DNA of 64,000 bases from Thecamonas trahens ATCC 50062 (lineage: Eukaryota > Apusozoa > Apusomonadida > Apusomonadidae), in contig NW_013657668.1 of the NCBI RefSeq assembly GCF_000142905.1, positions 314,912 through 378,911 of the forward strand. Direction: 5' to 3'. The translations under genes and the position numbers were made by a program. Positions 20,663 through 30,116 of the stretch are shown piece after piece. The notes under the pieces were generated by a model. It was not told the DNA's origin. It saw only the letters and a program-made list of their open reading frames with translations, and searched no databases. Position 1 is the stretch's first letter. Each line of letters begins with the position of its first letter.

Positions 20663-22612
20663 TCAAGGCGTCATCGAGAAACTTTGCAGCCGCAACGAGG
20701 CATCAAGCATATCCGACAAGAAACTCTTGTGGAGATACTCGTTCTCAATCGCCTGCAGCCGTCCAATCGCCTCTTCCCACGCCGCTCTCTCTTCCGCACA
20801 TGCGCTGGAGGCATGCTCCGGCGCAAGACCCTCTAGCTCGCGATAGGCGCGTGCCCACGCCCGCGCCACAGCGTCGAGCTCCATCTCGAGCGCTGCCTTG
20901 CACTCGGTCTCATGCGCTACCCGGTCGTCGATATGCCCGAGTCCGACACTTGCGTCGGCTACCGCTTCGGCATCTTGCGCCGCGTTGGCTCGCTGCTTGT
21001 GCAGCAGGAGCGCCTCGCGCTCTTGCAGGCGCAGCTCGATTCGTGCGTTGGACGCAAACACCGCCAGTGCTGTCTTGTGGTACTTGCGGACAAGAAGCGC
21101 CAGCTGCGCACGCGTCAGCGCCCGCGCCTGCTCCGCCCCGACAGCCTCCGTCTCTGCAACAACATCCGCCGCCAATCGCTTGACCTTAGGCGCCGCTTCC
21201 GCCAGCGCGCTGGCCACCGCCAGACGCGCATTCAGCCTTGCCTCGGTGTCTTGGGCTTTGGCCAACGCCGTCGCAACAGCAGTCTTCAGCTCGTCGCTTC
21301 GCCGCGCTGCGCTTGCCTTGGCCCGCTCCAACAACGCCCGCTTCTTCGCCAGCTCCCACATCGACGCCTGCTGCTCGGCAAGCTGCGCCACGATCAGCCG
21401 CGCCTCGTCCTGCAGCGACCGCAGCGCTTGGGCGCCGACAGCTCTTGCGGCGTCATTGCGCACAAGTTCGGCATCGAGAACGTCAACAAGCGTCTGCGGC
21501 GGCTGCGCCTCCAGCGCGTTGGCCATTCGCCGCAGCGAAAACGCCTGCTCTACGCATTGCTCCCGCTCCGAGCCTGCATCGCTTGCCTCCATCATCGCAA
21601 GCGAAAGAGCTTCCTTGGCCGCTTGTAGGTCATTCTGGTACTTGGCCACCTCGCCGCCGAGCGCGGCACACACCTCCAGCACCTGGTCTACGCCGCGGTA
21701 CAGCTTCGCCTCCTCGCCAATCAGCTCCGGGACCCAGTCCGAGCCACGCCGCTTGGCCTCGAACCCGTCGCAAGCGCCCGCCACCGCTTCGGCCGACATC
21801 ACTGCCTCGGCCACGTCCGACTCGCTCAGCCGTTTCAGCATGGCAAACCGATCCAGTCCGTCCACCACTTGCCGCAGCGAGCCTGCGGCGCTGTTCATCA
21901 CAGCTGCATTGCATCTGCGCCCCAGGGCACGCACAAGTTCAAGCACATCGCGTGCCAACGGCGCAAGAAGCCCCAGCATCGGTGCATACAATTTCATCGC
22001 ATCCTGCGCCCGTGCATCCAGCTCGTCGGCCAGCTGCGCAAGGCGGGCCTGCGCTTCCGCCCTCTCGACCTCATCGTCCTCTCCCTCCACCGCAAATCCA
22101 CCCGCAGCCAGCAAGTCAGCGACATCGGGTGCGCCGCACAGCGCGCCGTCGAGCGCACAACGAAACGCGTCGCCATCGCACGAGGCGTCAGCAGCAGCAA
22201 GACCAGCGTCAGCCACCGCGTCGATGGCGGCCAGCGCCTTAGCGGCCAGCGCGCCCACCTCGGCCGCTGCCGCCTTGGCGGCTTCCCGCACGGTCTCAGC
22301 CTCCACCAGCGCGCCAACCTGGAACAGCCGTTGTTGTCCTAGCGAAGCTCTTCGCTGCCGGGGTGTACTTCCGACCTGTGCGGAGCTGGGGCTTGAGCGG
22401 CCGCCTGCCGCTGGCGGAGACTGTGCGGCGGAACGAGCGGGCGGCGCCAAGTTGCTAGGCGCGGCCACTTTACCCGCCGGGCTCTTGGTCTTGGTCACTA
22501 CCGCGAGCCGCCGGGAGCCAAGAACCACCCTGCGGGTGTGGGTCTGGACCTGGGCGGCTTCCTGCCGTGGGAGCCGGACCGGGCTGATCCGGGATGGCAG
22601 CGTGGGGTGCAT
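20663..22612 (-). CDS. Unrecognised alpha-helical coiled-coil protein
   Basis: ORF of 649 residues from the ATG at 22612, which is 36 bp after the stop of the anoctamin gene on the same strand. I do not recognise a family. About residues 1-90 are basic and Pro/Ser/Arg-rich (probably disordered); the rest is Ala/Glu/Leu-rich with near-continuous heptad character and almost no glycine or proline, e.g. AVGAQALRSLQDEARLIVAQ and LARKYHKTAL-like stretches. No membrane segment or catalytic motif is visible. A structural or scaffold role is possible but unsupported. An upstream exon cannot be excluded. The reading frame is intact with codon usage like its neighbours, so it is a real gene. Confidence 0.7.
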   Translation of the reverse strand: MHPTLPSRISPVRLPRQEAAQVQTHTRRVVLGSRRLAVVTKTKSPAGKVAAPSNLAPPARSAAQSPPAAGGRSSPSSAQVGSTPRQRRASLGQQRLFQVGALVEAETVREAAKAAAAEVGALAAKALAAIDAVADAGLAAADASCDGDAFRCALDGALCGAPDVADLLAAGGFAVEGEDDEVERAEAQARLAQLADELDARAQDAMKLYAPMLGLLAPLARDVLELVRALGRRCNAAVMNSAAGSLRQVVDGLDRFAMLKRLSESDVAEAVMSAEAVAGACDGFEAKRRGSDWVPELIGEEAKLYRGVDQVLEVCAALGGEVAKYQNDLQAAKEALSLAMMEASDAGSEREQCVEQAFSLRRMANALEAQPPQTLVDVLDAELVRNDAARAVGAQALRSLQDEARLIVAQLAEQQASMWELAKKRALLERAKASAARRSDELKTAVATALAKAQDTEARLNARLAVASALAEAAPKVKRLAADVVAETEAVGAEQARALTRAQLALLVRKYHKTALAVFASNARIELRLQEREALLLHKQRANAAQDAEAVADASVGLGHIDDRVAHETECKAALEMELDAVARAWARAYRELEGLAPEHASSACAEERAAWEEAIGRLQAIENEYLHKSFLSDMLDASLRLQSFSMTP

Positions 22613-22648
22613 CGGCAGACAAGTCTGACCCTCCCAGCGCACGAGTGT

Positions 22649-24601
22649 TCATTGGTTGGCTCGCCGCCGCCGCAGTCGCGGCGATCGCCTCGGCGTCAAC
22701 GGCACCGCAGGCTCCAGCGCAGCACCTCGTATGTCATCGCTGCTTCTGCTATTGGCGACATCGCAATGCTGCGCCCGGAGTTTGCGGACTGCACACTCTT
22801 GGAGCCACTCGCGGCGGTCGCGCGCGACGGCGACAGCTGTAGACGTCCGTGGGAGGAGCCACCAAAGGACAAGCCCCATCAAGAGCGCGAGATGCTCCAC
22901 CAGCAGAAGATGCAGCATGAGTAGCCGTCCAGACGTGTACTGCTCCCGCAGCACTCCCTCTTCGACGTGGAAGAGCATCGAAAAGAGCGCCGCAATCTGC
23001 GACGACAAAAAGCAGATCAGGAGTGAGTTGACCGGGATGGCCAGCCACGCCATGCTCGCCACCACCTTGCTCCACGCACCGATGCCGCTGGCAAGTTGTG
23101 GGGCAGGCCGCCGGTAGGCGTGAGCTAGCTTCCATATGTCTGATGCACCCTCGACTAGGTTGGACGCCAGCGCCACCGCGCCTGCGGCTGGAAACGCGGT
23201 CGCAAACAACAGCACGTACGCGTACTGCAACACCATCTCCAGATAGTCGTCAAACACGTCGTGGACAGGAAGTCGCCACTGCGCCACAAGTTTCTCCTCG
23301 AGAGCCACCACGCCGTCGTCGTCGACATCGTCGTCGATGCCAAGCCACCACTCGCTCACCCGCGTCGACATCACGGGGACAACGGACTCTACGATGACTC
23401 GCCGCGCCTCGTCCGAGAGGTACAGCGCCACAAGCTCGGCTTGCAGAACTCCGAGATCAAAGCGGACAAAGGCGATGTAGGCAAGCGGGAGAAAGGCGTC
23501 GGCGAGCTCAAAGAACACGCGCTTGAGCACCAGCGCGTTGGCAGCTTCGCCCTCGGTGGCGTAGTTCTCGTACTCGGTCAGCCTCCCAGCCACTCGCCGG
23601 TACACGCTGTTGAGCCACGAGATGACCAGTGAGTGGGCGACAACAGGGACAAAGAACAGCCAGCCTTCAGGATCAAGCAGGCGACCGGGCGCCGCAAACC
23701 GAGCAAGCCATGGCACATACGCCCACGATTCGGCGTCGACCACGTAGCCCTGCAGATTGAGCGAGCACACCATTGTCGCCACCGCAGCACACAGAAGGGC
23801 AAGGGTGACAACCAGCGACACAGTCTGTCGCCGTAATCTGCGCATCGGCGAAAAGTAGAGCTCCTGCTCGCCAGTTACGGGCGACGTCCGCAGCTGTCCC
23901 ATGAAAGTCGGCGAGACGCGTGACCGCGGGACGTGGAACAGGGTCTGCCACCGCAGAGCCAGATCGCCGGCCCGGACGCCCCAGCCGGACACAAACGCCA
24001 CACCCCATGCCATGGCTACAAACGCAAACAGAGGCGCGACCCGCGAGTGGTGGATCGACGGCTCTGGATCGCAGAGCCATGCTGCCAAGCCGAGGCACGC
24101 CAGCGGCACCAGCCACGCATTGAGATGCCCAAGCCAGCCAAAGTAGAAACCAAGCGCCTCACCGTAGTACTCGCGGATGTCGTCCAGCGCGTCATCATCG
24201 AGAACAGCCACTGGCTGCGGCCGCTCGCCATCGTGGAGCGGTACCACATCCTCGACGGCTTGCCCGGCCCGCAGCTCGGCCATGACCGGCAGCTCGCCCA
24301 CTGCCCTCAGCATCAGCATCAACTCCCGCGCGCGGCCGCCTCTTGCGTCCAGCACCTCTGCCCCTGGCACGTCCAGATCAAGCGCCAGCACCCTCGCCTC
24401 GCGGACCAGGACTTCCGCCTGTGCTGCGCCGTCTGCTGGTGGCGCCAGGAGCACAAACTCACGCCCAGCATCCGGCCCGGCCCCCTCCACCTTGGCTGCC
24501 TCCAGCCCGGCCGCGCACGCCGCGTCCGCCAGCCGCCCGCCTGCTCCACCCCCGCTCCGGACGACTACCAGAACCAGCCACGGCGCCCCGCTCTGCCGCA
24601 T
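22649..24601 (-). CDS. Anoctamin/TMEM16 family membrane protein (ANO10-like)
   Basis: Single exon, 650 residues from the ATG at 24601. After a soluble N-terminal domain (about 1-150) comes the family entry DIREYYGEALGFYFGWLGHLNAWL, then VTGEQELYFSPMRRLRRQ, RLTEYENYATEGEAANALVLKR (the conserved E-N-..E..-N-L-K region before the pore), FLPLAYIAFVRFD, and VFDDYLEMVLQYAYVLLFATAFP followed by the last helices and HVEEGVLR. Around ten hydrophobic segments are visible. TMEM16 proteins are calcium-activated lipid scramblases or chloride channels; ANO10-like short members act mainly in intracellular membranes. Acidic residues in the pore helices needed for calcium binding are only partly evident (EMV, EGASD), so activity type is open. 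The C-terminus is Arg-rich (RSPRLRRRR). Confidence 0.88.
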   Translation of the reverse strand: MRQSGAPWLVLVVVRSGGGAGGRLADAACAAGLEAAKVEGAGPDAGREFVLLAPPADGAAQAEVLVREARVLALDLDVPGAEVLDARGGRARELMLMLRAVGELPVMAELRAGQAVEDVVPLHDGERPQPVAVLDDDALDDIREYYGEALGFYFGWLGHLNAWLVPLACLGLAAWLCDPEPSIHHSRVAPLFAFVAMAWGVAFVSGWGVRAGDLALRWQTLFHVPRSRVSPTFMGQLRTSPVTGEQELYFSPMRRLRRQTVSLVVTLALLCAAVATMVCSLNLQGYVVDAESWAYVPWLARFAAPGRLLDPEGWLFFVPVVAHSLVISWLNSVYRRVAGRLTEYENYATEGEAANALVLKRVFFELADAFLPLAYIAFVRFDLGVLQAELVALYLSDEARRVIVESVVPVMSTRVSEWWLGIDDDVDDDGVVALEEKLVAQWRLPVHDVFDDYLEMVLQYAYVLLFATAFPAAGAVALASNLVEGASDIWKLAHAYRRPAPQLASGIGAWSKVVASMAWLAIPVNSLLICFLSSQIAALFSMLFHVEEGVLREQYTSGRLLMLHLLLVEHLALLMGLVLWWLLPRTSTAVAVARDRREWLQECAVRKLRAQHCDVANSRSSDDIRGAALEPAVPLTPRRSPRLRRRRANQ

Positions 24602-24767
24602 GCCTCTATTCACCCTCCAAGCCCACCAGGCGGCTCGAGCCAAGTGTGTGTATGGTCATTCTTCATTACGCTGGGGGTGGGACCAGGGCCTGGGTCTGGG
24701 CTCCCGGCCTCGGAGGGCAACCGCACGATACAGCACGGCGCCTTCCTCGAGGGCTTCTGGTCCTCGC

Positions 24768-25391
24768 TTACTGGCCGCCGACCTGCTCTGCCATGACGTC
24801 GATCTCGTCACCGTCCTCCATCTCCAGCTGCTCGGCCGTCATGTCCTCGCGCACCCGGCTGCCATCAAACATGAACCGGACGGCGGAAATGTCGACTCCC
24901 GCTCGCGAGCAGTACGCCCGCATCAGCTTGCTCAGCGGCGTGTTGCGCTTGATCTTGAAGAACACATCATCTCCAGACTGCCCAGCTTGTAAGTGCCCCG
25001 CCGTCCCCTTCACTGACCCACCAGGTCGCCAAGTCGCCTTATCCGCATTCGGCTCTGGAGGGGGCTGTGACCAGCACCACCCCACAAACACCACGTATCC
25101 CCCTCCCCTCCCCTCAGCCTTCTCCTCCAACGAACCCCATCCATCTCCTTATGCCCCACACCGCGAGCCATCTGCGGCACACTCCCTCCCTGCTGCGGTG
25201 CTCCATGTAGATTCGTCTCCATCACGGCGACAAGCCCGTTCGTCCACTCCCCCTCGTCCACACCACCACCCTCAATACACCCGTACCTGCGACACCACAT
25301 GGATCTGAATGTGGTTGGATGCTTCTGTGGCCCCGGCGGTGTCGTCCTTGACCTTCGGCTTGCTTTCCGGAGCAGGTGCAGGGTCCGACAT
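24768..25391 (-). CDS. SUMO: SUMO, small ubiquitin-like modifier
   Basis: Two exons, 25391-25287 (35 codons) and 24977-24768, phase 0, donor GTACGG, acceptor GCAG; 104 residues. Exon 1: disordered [10 protein letters not shown].. tail then the first strand HIQIHVVSQ. Exon 2: [39 protein letters not shown] and [15 protein letters not shown], the SUMO-specific signature, followed by a single Gln before the stop. The GG would be exposed by a SUMO protease removing one residue and then conjugated to lysines via SAE1/2 and Ubc9. Ubiquitin and NEDD8 are excluded by the N-terminal extension and EDGDEIDV. Confidence 0.95.
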
Positions 25392-25573
25392 GGCTGGTGC
25401 AGAAAAGTGTGCCTTGCTCTTGCCCCCTCCTGGTGAGCCCGCTCTCCCCCCGTCCGACCTGCTGCCGGCAAACAGCTACCGCGACTAAAGCCAACGTCAC
25501 CGACACGCGTCCCTGACGTGCCGCGATGTTCTTCTTGCTTTGACTCGCCGATCGGAATCTTTTCACATCAAAA

Positions 25574-25622
25574 AAGGGCACACAAGGTCCGTTGGTGAAT
25601 CGCAGCTTTTATGTGTGCCCTT
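25574..25622. terminator. 11-bp perfect inverted repeat flanking a 27-base loop, 3' of the vWA gene
   Basis: Arms AAGGGCACACA (25574-25584) and TGTGTGCCCTT (25612-25622). On the minus strand it begins two bases after the vWA stop codon and is followed by a run of six T, like a processing hairpin or Pol III-type end. It also lies about 180 bp upstream of the SUMO start. Function is inferred from position only. Confidence 0.5.
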
Positions 25623-25624
25623 GC

Positions 25625-28600
25625 CTACTCCTTATGCGAGCGCAGCTCCCATGGGAGTCGCGGCTCGAGCTGGTCCCAGGTGCCATCGAACAGGCGGATG
25701 TCGCCGTCAGTGACGCCAAAGGCAAAGTCGAGCAGGAAGACCTTGCGCATGGCGCGCCGCAAGAGCCGAACTCCAAAGGCGCGCCGCAGCTTGTTGTTGT
25801 TCTTGCGGCCGATGTTCCACGACACGCCGTTGTCGAGGACCGGGAGGATGGTAAAGTCGCGCGCGCCTTCCTCGACTGAGAGCAGTTTGCCCGAGATCAG
25901 CACAATGACCTTCTCCAGCACGGCGATCTTGGCCTCAACGAGCCCCATGGAGCCGCCTTCATAGCACAGGCGGTCCATCAGCTCTGGCAGCATGTTGGTG
26001 AACCGCGAGGTCCGCCACAAGGTGCGCGAGCCCAGCAGCACCTCGAGCGACGTCGTGAACGACTTCAAGGTCGTGGTGCTCGCCACGCCGCGCTGCCGCA
26101 CCACATCGTCAAACAGCTTGCCCAGCGCGGCCTCGATGGCACCGCGCTTCATGACGTACATGGTCGACGCCAGTGACACCAGTGACCGGTCGGCATCGCT
26201 GACAAGCTCCGACGCGTAAGTTCCGTTGGCCAGCCCGGCTCGCGCCTTGCGAGTCACCCGGAACATCGTGCCCTGCGCCACCGCCGCGCGCAAGACCTGC
26301 ACGCCTGCCGAGCACCCAGTCGGCGCCGAGGGCTCGGCCGAGTCCACCGGGTCCAGCAAGCAGCCCACAAACTTGGCGAGCGTGCAGCCCGTGCTGCCGT
26401 CTCCCCGGCTCGCCTCCTTCAGCACCTCGGTCCAAGCCTCAGGTGCAAGGCCGCCGCGGGTGTCCATCTCCTCCAGCGCCGCACCGTCATCAACCAGCGC
26501 CCGCCACGCCGTCACGTAGCGAATGGTCTGCAGCAGACCGGCACCAGTCGGGTACCCACCCGACGCCACGCCGTCGAGCGCGCCCGAGAACTTGGCGATG
26601 AGCGCGAGCATGTCGATCGAGACCACCCCCGGCTCGTACGACGTGCCGTCAAAGCCGAGCTGGTCCAGAACCAGCTCATCAATGACCTCAGCACCCAGAA
26701 CCAACTCGTCTTTGGTGCTCAGCCGATTGTCGAGGTACTGGACTGTCAGCGCTGGCCGATTCGACTCGGCATACGGCGCGGAGAGCTGCGGCAAGCGCGC
26801 CCGGGCCACCAGCTCGTCCTCGGAGCGGCTCGCCAGCATCTTCCATGCGGCCTCGACGTCAAAGGTGTCGTCAGACTCGCGGTACGTAGCCAGTGGATCC
26901 ACCAGCCCATCGACTAGACGCTCTATCGCCCGCGACGGCGCGTTTGCAAACAGCGTGTACGCACCGCGCCGGACCACTGCCCGCAAAAGTGAGAGCCAGA
27001 ACCGGTTCCACACGGCTGGCGTCGGGAAGATCTCGGCGTAGTCCTCGTCCGACAGCACGAGCACATAGCCGATGAGCGCAAACAGATTCTTGACCTGGCA
27101 CACCGACCGGTCGAGCTCCGAGTTGATAAAGCCGGCGACGGCGGTACGAATCTCGTCGTACAGACCCGCTGTGTCAAGCGCCACAGCCCGCGCCGTTCGT
27201 TGCACCGCGAGAACCAGCCGCAGCTCGCGCTCGCCAGCCGGCGACGCCAGCCGAGCCACCATCGTGCCGAGGACAAGAAAGATGACATGGACCTGGGCCG
27301 GGTGGTAGCCGAGAGGATCAAGCGTAACAAAGAAGCCCAACGCTTGCTTGAGCTTGATCAGGGCAGCCTCGCCGTGCTCCGGCGTCAGATACAACGGAAG
27401 CCAGGCGTTGATGGGCTCGCGGCCACGGCCGGCCAACATTCCTGTGGCCGAGGCCGACGCGCCGGCCGCGCTCGCGGCGGACGTAGCCGAGTTAGAGCCC
27501 CGCTGGCGCGGGAGAAACCCGCCAAGCACCGCCTCGGCGCCGTGGATCTTGACGCCGTACTCGAGCGCATCCTCCATGGCCGAGAGCGTGACAAACGTCG
27601 AGGTGACTTCGTCGATGCGGATCTGAGTAGGGTCGTCAACCACAAACTCGGGCCGGGTCACCGTGAGGCCGAATCCAAGCACGTCCTTGTCCTCCGCCAC
27701 TTCGGTCCAGTCCTGCAGCGTAAGGGTGCAGGCAAAGAGGTCAAGCGAGTCCGGCGGCGCGGAAGCGGCAAGTTCAGCGGCGTCGGCCTGCGAAAGCCGC
27801 GCAAGTGCAGCGGCATCGCGCACCATCATTGCCGTGTTGAGCTTGATTCGGCGAGTCATCCGCCGCTGGCGCCCGCGCTGAGCAAACGTAGTGACGTGCG
27901 CCAGCTCAGCCAGTCGCGCCCGACCGACTGCCATCCGCTGCGCCTGAATCTCGGCCAGCGTCCGCTCGAGGCCGGCCAGCGTGTCGGCCACGGTGTTTCG
28001 GAGAGCAAGGACCGAGGGCCGCAGCTCGCGCGCGATTCGGAACAGAGAGTTGGTGTGGACTGCCGCAAACTCGCGGGAGAGCTTCTCCACCCGCCGCAGC
28101 AGCTGCGCAGCCTCGCGGTCGGTGCCGGCCACATCACCGGAGGTGGTCAGCGCCGCCGTTGCCTGGGTCAGCGTCTCGAGCTTCGCTTGGCTCCGCTGCA
28201 GCGAGGCGACAAGAACGCCATAGGCGCCGGCGTCGGCGGCAATCGGGATCTCGATGGCCACCTCGGCGTCGATCGACGCACTCGCAACCGTGGCCGAGAC
28301 GCGCAGCGGGGTTGGAACTAGCCACGCCCGCGGGCGTGTCGCCTCAATCGGCAGCATCAGGCGCGCCGAGCCCGAGATGTCGACCTCAACCGCATGAACC
28401 GATGGCACACCGGCCGCGAGCGTCACCTCGCACCGCTCTGTTCCCGGCAGCGCGGTGGGAACCAGGCCGACCTGGAGCGTGAGCATGACCCGCGACGCCG
28501 AGCTGGCCACATGGCCGTAAAAGGCCTCAATCTTGGACTTGAGCACAGCCGGGCCGTCCAGCGGCTCGGCATACATGTACTGGCCCGGCGCGGTGCCGAG

Positions 28601-29602
28601 CTCGGACCGGATCCGGTCGAGCTCCGAGAACTTGGAGTTGGAGGTAAAGCCAAGGGTATGGACCTGGGTCTCGACCTCAAGCGAGTGCAGATATGTCCGC
28701 AGTGCCTCGTATACCGGCCGGGGCTGGCGACACGACTGGTGCGCGCCGTCGGTGAAGAGCATCATGGCGATGCGGTGCGGCGGTGACGCGGACGCCATCC
28801 GGCCGTGCACAACAGCGTAGACGTGCTCAAACATAGCAGCAAAGCACGTGCCACCGTTGGCCCGCTTGCGGGCAATCTTGTACTCGTAGTTAGAGGCGTC
28901 GCAAAAGAGCGTGCCGGCGTGCCGGTTGTAGAGCACAACCTCGACGGCGACATTAGGGTCGGCGAATGAAGCCGCGAGGACCGAGTTGAGCATGGCCTGG
29001 ACTTGTGCCCACGCCGGACGCATCGAGCCCGACTGGTCCACCACCAGCAGAAGAAGTGTGGAGCTGCATCCGGCGGTCATCACACCTGATGCCTGGCCCT
29101 CGACCGGAACGCCCGAGATGCGCACGTCGAGCAAGCCGCCGGCCAAGGGCGCCGAGCCATCGTCGGTCGGTGGCGGCGGAGGAAGCACATGGGCCGTCAG
29201 CTGGATGCCGTGCGACGACGCAGCAGCCTCACGCTCCTCCAGCGGTGTGACAAGCACAATCACGTTGACTTTGGTCGGCAAAGCATCTGTTGCAGTCGCC
29301 GACGTGTCGCTGGCCACAGCTGCGGCTGCGGCCGCCTCGGCCGCCGCCACATGCAGTTCATCGAGGCTGGCAACGACCCGGCCAGTCAGCAGCAAGAGGC
29401 CGGCGACCGCATCGTGGGTGCCGTCAACCACCTGTGAAATCTCTGTGCAGAGCTCAGCCACATCAGCGTAGTCTCCAGTGATGCAATCAAAGTGGTGAGC
29501 AGTGAGACCAGCCACACCATCGGCCGGGCGGAACGAGTCGAGGCGGACAACGCCTGCAGGTAGCGGATAGAGCGCCAGGGATAGAGTCACAGCACGTTTC
29601 AT
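25625..29602 (-). CDS. Large von Willebrand factor A-domain protein, function unknown
   Basis: Single ORF, 1325 residues from the ATG at 29602; further in-frame ATGs at 29680 and upstream leave the start open. A vWA domain begins near residue 180: TLLLLVVDQSGSM is a complete MIDAS first loop (Asp189), with the later GGTCF Thr and FTDGAHQS Asp also present, so divalent metal binding is likely. N-terminal to it is an unassigned domain rich in hydrophobic strands. The remaining ~900 residues are helical with no motif I recognise; the end (GVSWNIGRKNNNKLRRAFGV..MRKVFLLDFAFGVTDGDIRLFDG) looks like a compact conserved module. No signal peptide or membrane helix is clear, so it is probably cytosolic. 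No catalytic function should be assumed. Confidence 0.75.
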   Translation of the reverse strand: MKRAVTLSLALYPLPAGVVRLDSFRPADGVAGLTAHHFDCITGDYADVAELCTEISQVVDGTHDAVAGLLLLTGRVVASLDELHVAAAEAAAAAAVASDTSATATDALPTKVNVIVLVTPLEEREAAASSHGIQLTAHVLPPPPPTDDGSAPLAGGLLDVRISGVPVEGQASGVMTAGCSSTLLLLVVDQSGSMRPAWAQVQAMLNSVLAASFADPNVAVEVVLYNRHAGTLFCDASNYEYKIARKRANGGTCFAAMFEHVYAVVHGRMASASPPHRIAMMLFTDGAHQSCRQPRPVYEALRTYLHSLEVETQVHTLGFTSNSKFSELDRIRSELGTAPGQYMYAEPLDGPAVLKSKIEAFYGHVASSASRVMLTLQVGLVPTALPGTERCEVTLAAGVPSVHAVEVDISGSARLMLPIEATRPRAWLVPTPLRVSATVASASIDAEVAIEIPIAADAGAYGVLVASLQRSQAKLETLTQATAALTTSGDVAGTDREAAQLLRRVEKLSREFAAVHTNSLFRIARELRPSVLALRNTVADTLAGLERTLAEIQAQRMAVGRARLAELAHVTTFAQRGRQRRMTRRIKLNTAMMVRDAAALARLSQADAAELAASAPPDSLDLFACTLTLQDWTEVAEDKDVLGFGLTVTRPEFVVDDPTQIRIDEVTSTFVTLSAMEDALEYGVKIHGAEAVLGGFLPRQRGSNSATSAASAAGASASATGMLAGRGREPINAWLPLYLTPEHGEAALIKLKQALGFFVTLDPLGYHPAQVHVIFLVLGTMVARLASPAGERELRLVLAVQRTARAVALDTAGLYDEIRTAVAGFINSELDRSVCQVKNLFALIGYVLVLSDEDYAEIFPTPAVWNRFWLSLLRAVVRRGAYTLFANAPSRAIERLVDGLVDPLATYRESDDTFDVEAAWKMLASRSEDELVARARLPQLSAPYAESNRPALTVQYLDNRLSTKDELVLGAEVIDELVLDQLGFDGTSYEPGVVSIDMLALIAKFSGALDGVASGGYPTGAGLLQTIRYVTAWRALVDDGAALEEMDTRGGLAPEAWTEVLKEASRGDGSTGCTLAKFVGCLLDPVDSAEPSAPTGCSAGVQVLRAAVAQGTMFRVTRKARAGLANGTYASELVSDADRSLVSLASTMYVMKRGAIEAALGKLFDDVVRQRGVASTTTLKSFTTSLEVLLGSRTLWRTSRFTNMLPELMDRLCYEGGSMGLVEAKIAVLEKVIVLISGKLLSVEEGARDFTILPVLDNGVSWNIGRKNNNKLRRAFGVRLLRRAMRKVFLLDFAFGVTDGDIRLFDGTWDQLEPRLPWELRSHKE

Positions 29603-30116
29603 CCTGTACTCTAACAAGGTGCAGCCGTGAATCTGCGGAATGTAACTATGCGTGTCAAGAGTGCTGTACACTTTGGGCATCCGCAGAACAGGTTTGCTCC
29701 TTCCTTTTTGTCTCGGCGGCCACATCGAAGCCGAGGAAGCACCAGGGAAGGAGCCCACCCTGACAAGAATGTTCCAACCATGCAGCGGAAGGGGAGAGAT
29801 GAGGGGGAGGGGGGGGGATGTACACTGCGTATCACTCCATTATCTTCGGTTCCGATCCGGCTGTGTACAGTGCATGCTGTGCGTGTGGTCCACCAAGCAC
29901 GCGGCTGCCATGCCGTGGCTGGCGGTGGCTGGCGGTGATTGGCGGCGGCTGACGGCGGAGGGTTGGCCGACGGCCATCAATGAGTCGCAGCCAGACACCC
30001 ACCCTCTCGCGCCCCCACCTCCCCCCCCACCCCCTTCACGCTCAACGCTCAACCACTCAGCCACTCCTCTCCAACGTGTTCTCCTACCTCTCACCAGCGG
30101 CGTCTGTGGGTTTAGC
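29603..30116. promoter_or_regulatory. Shared upstream region of divergent vWA and SLC35F genes
   Basis: 514 bases between two head-to-head start codons. It includes purine-rich GGGGAGGG tracts near 29795-29815, a C-rich block near 30010-30030, and short GGCTGGCGGTGGCTGGCGGTGATTGG reiterations near 29910-29945 (read here in pieces). No coding signal or recognisable TATA box was found. Confidence 0.5.

Noticed and set aside
25574-25622. tRNA-like gene from the GGGCACA / TGTGCCC stem
   Set aside because: Total length is under 50 bases, with no T-loop GGTTC-type sequence and no anticodon arm.
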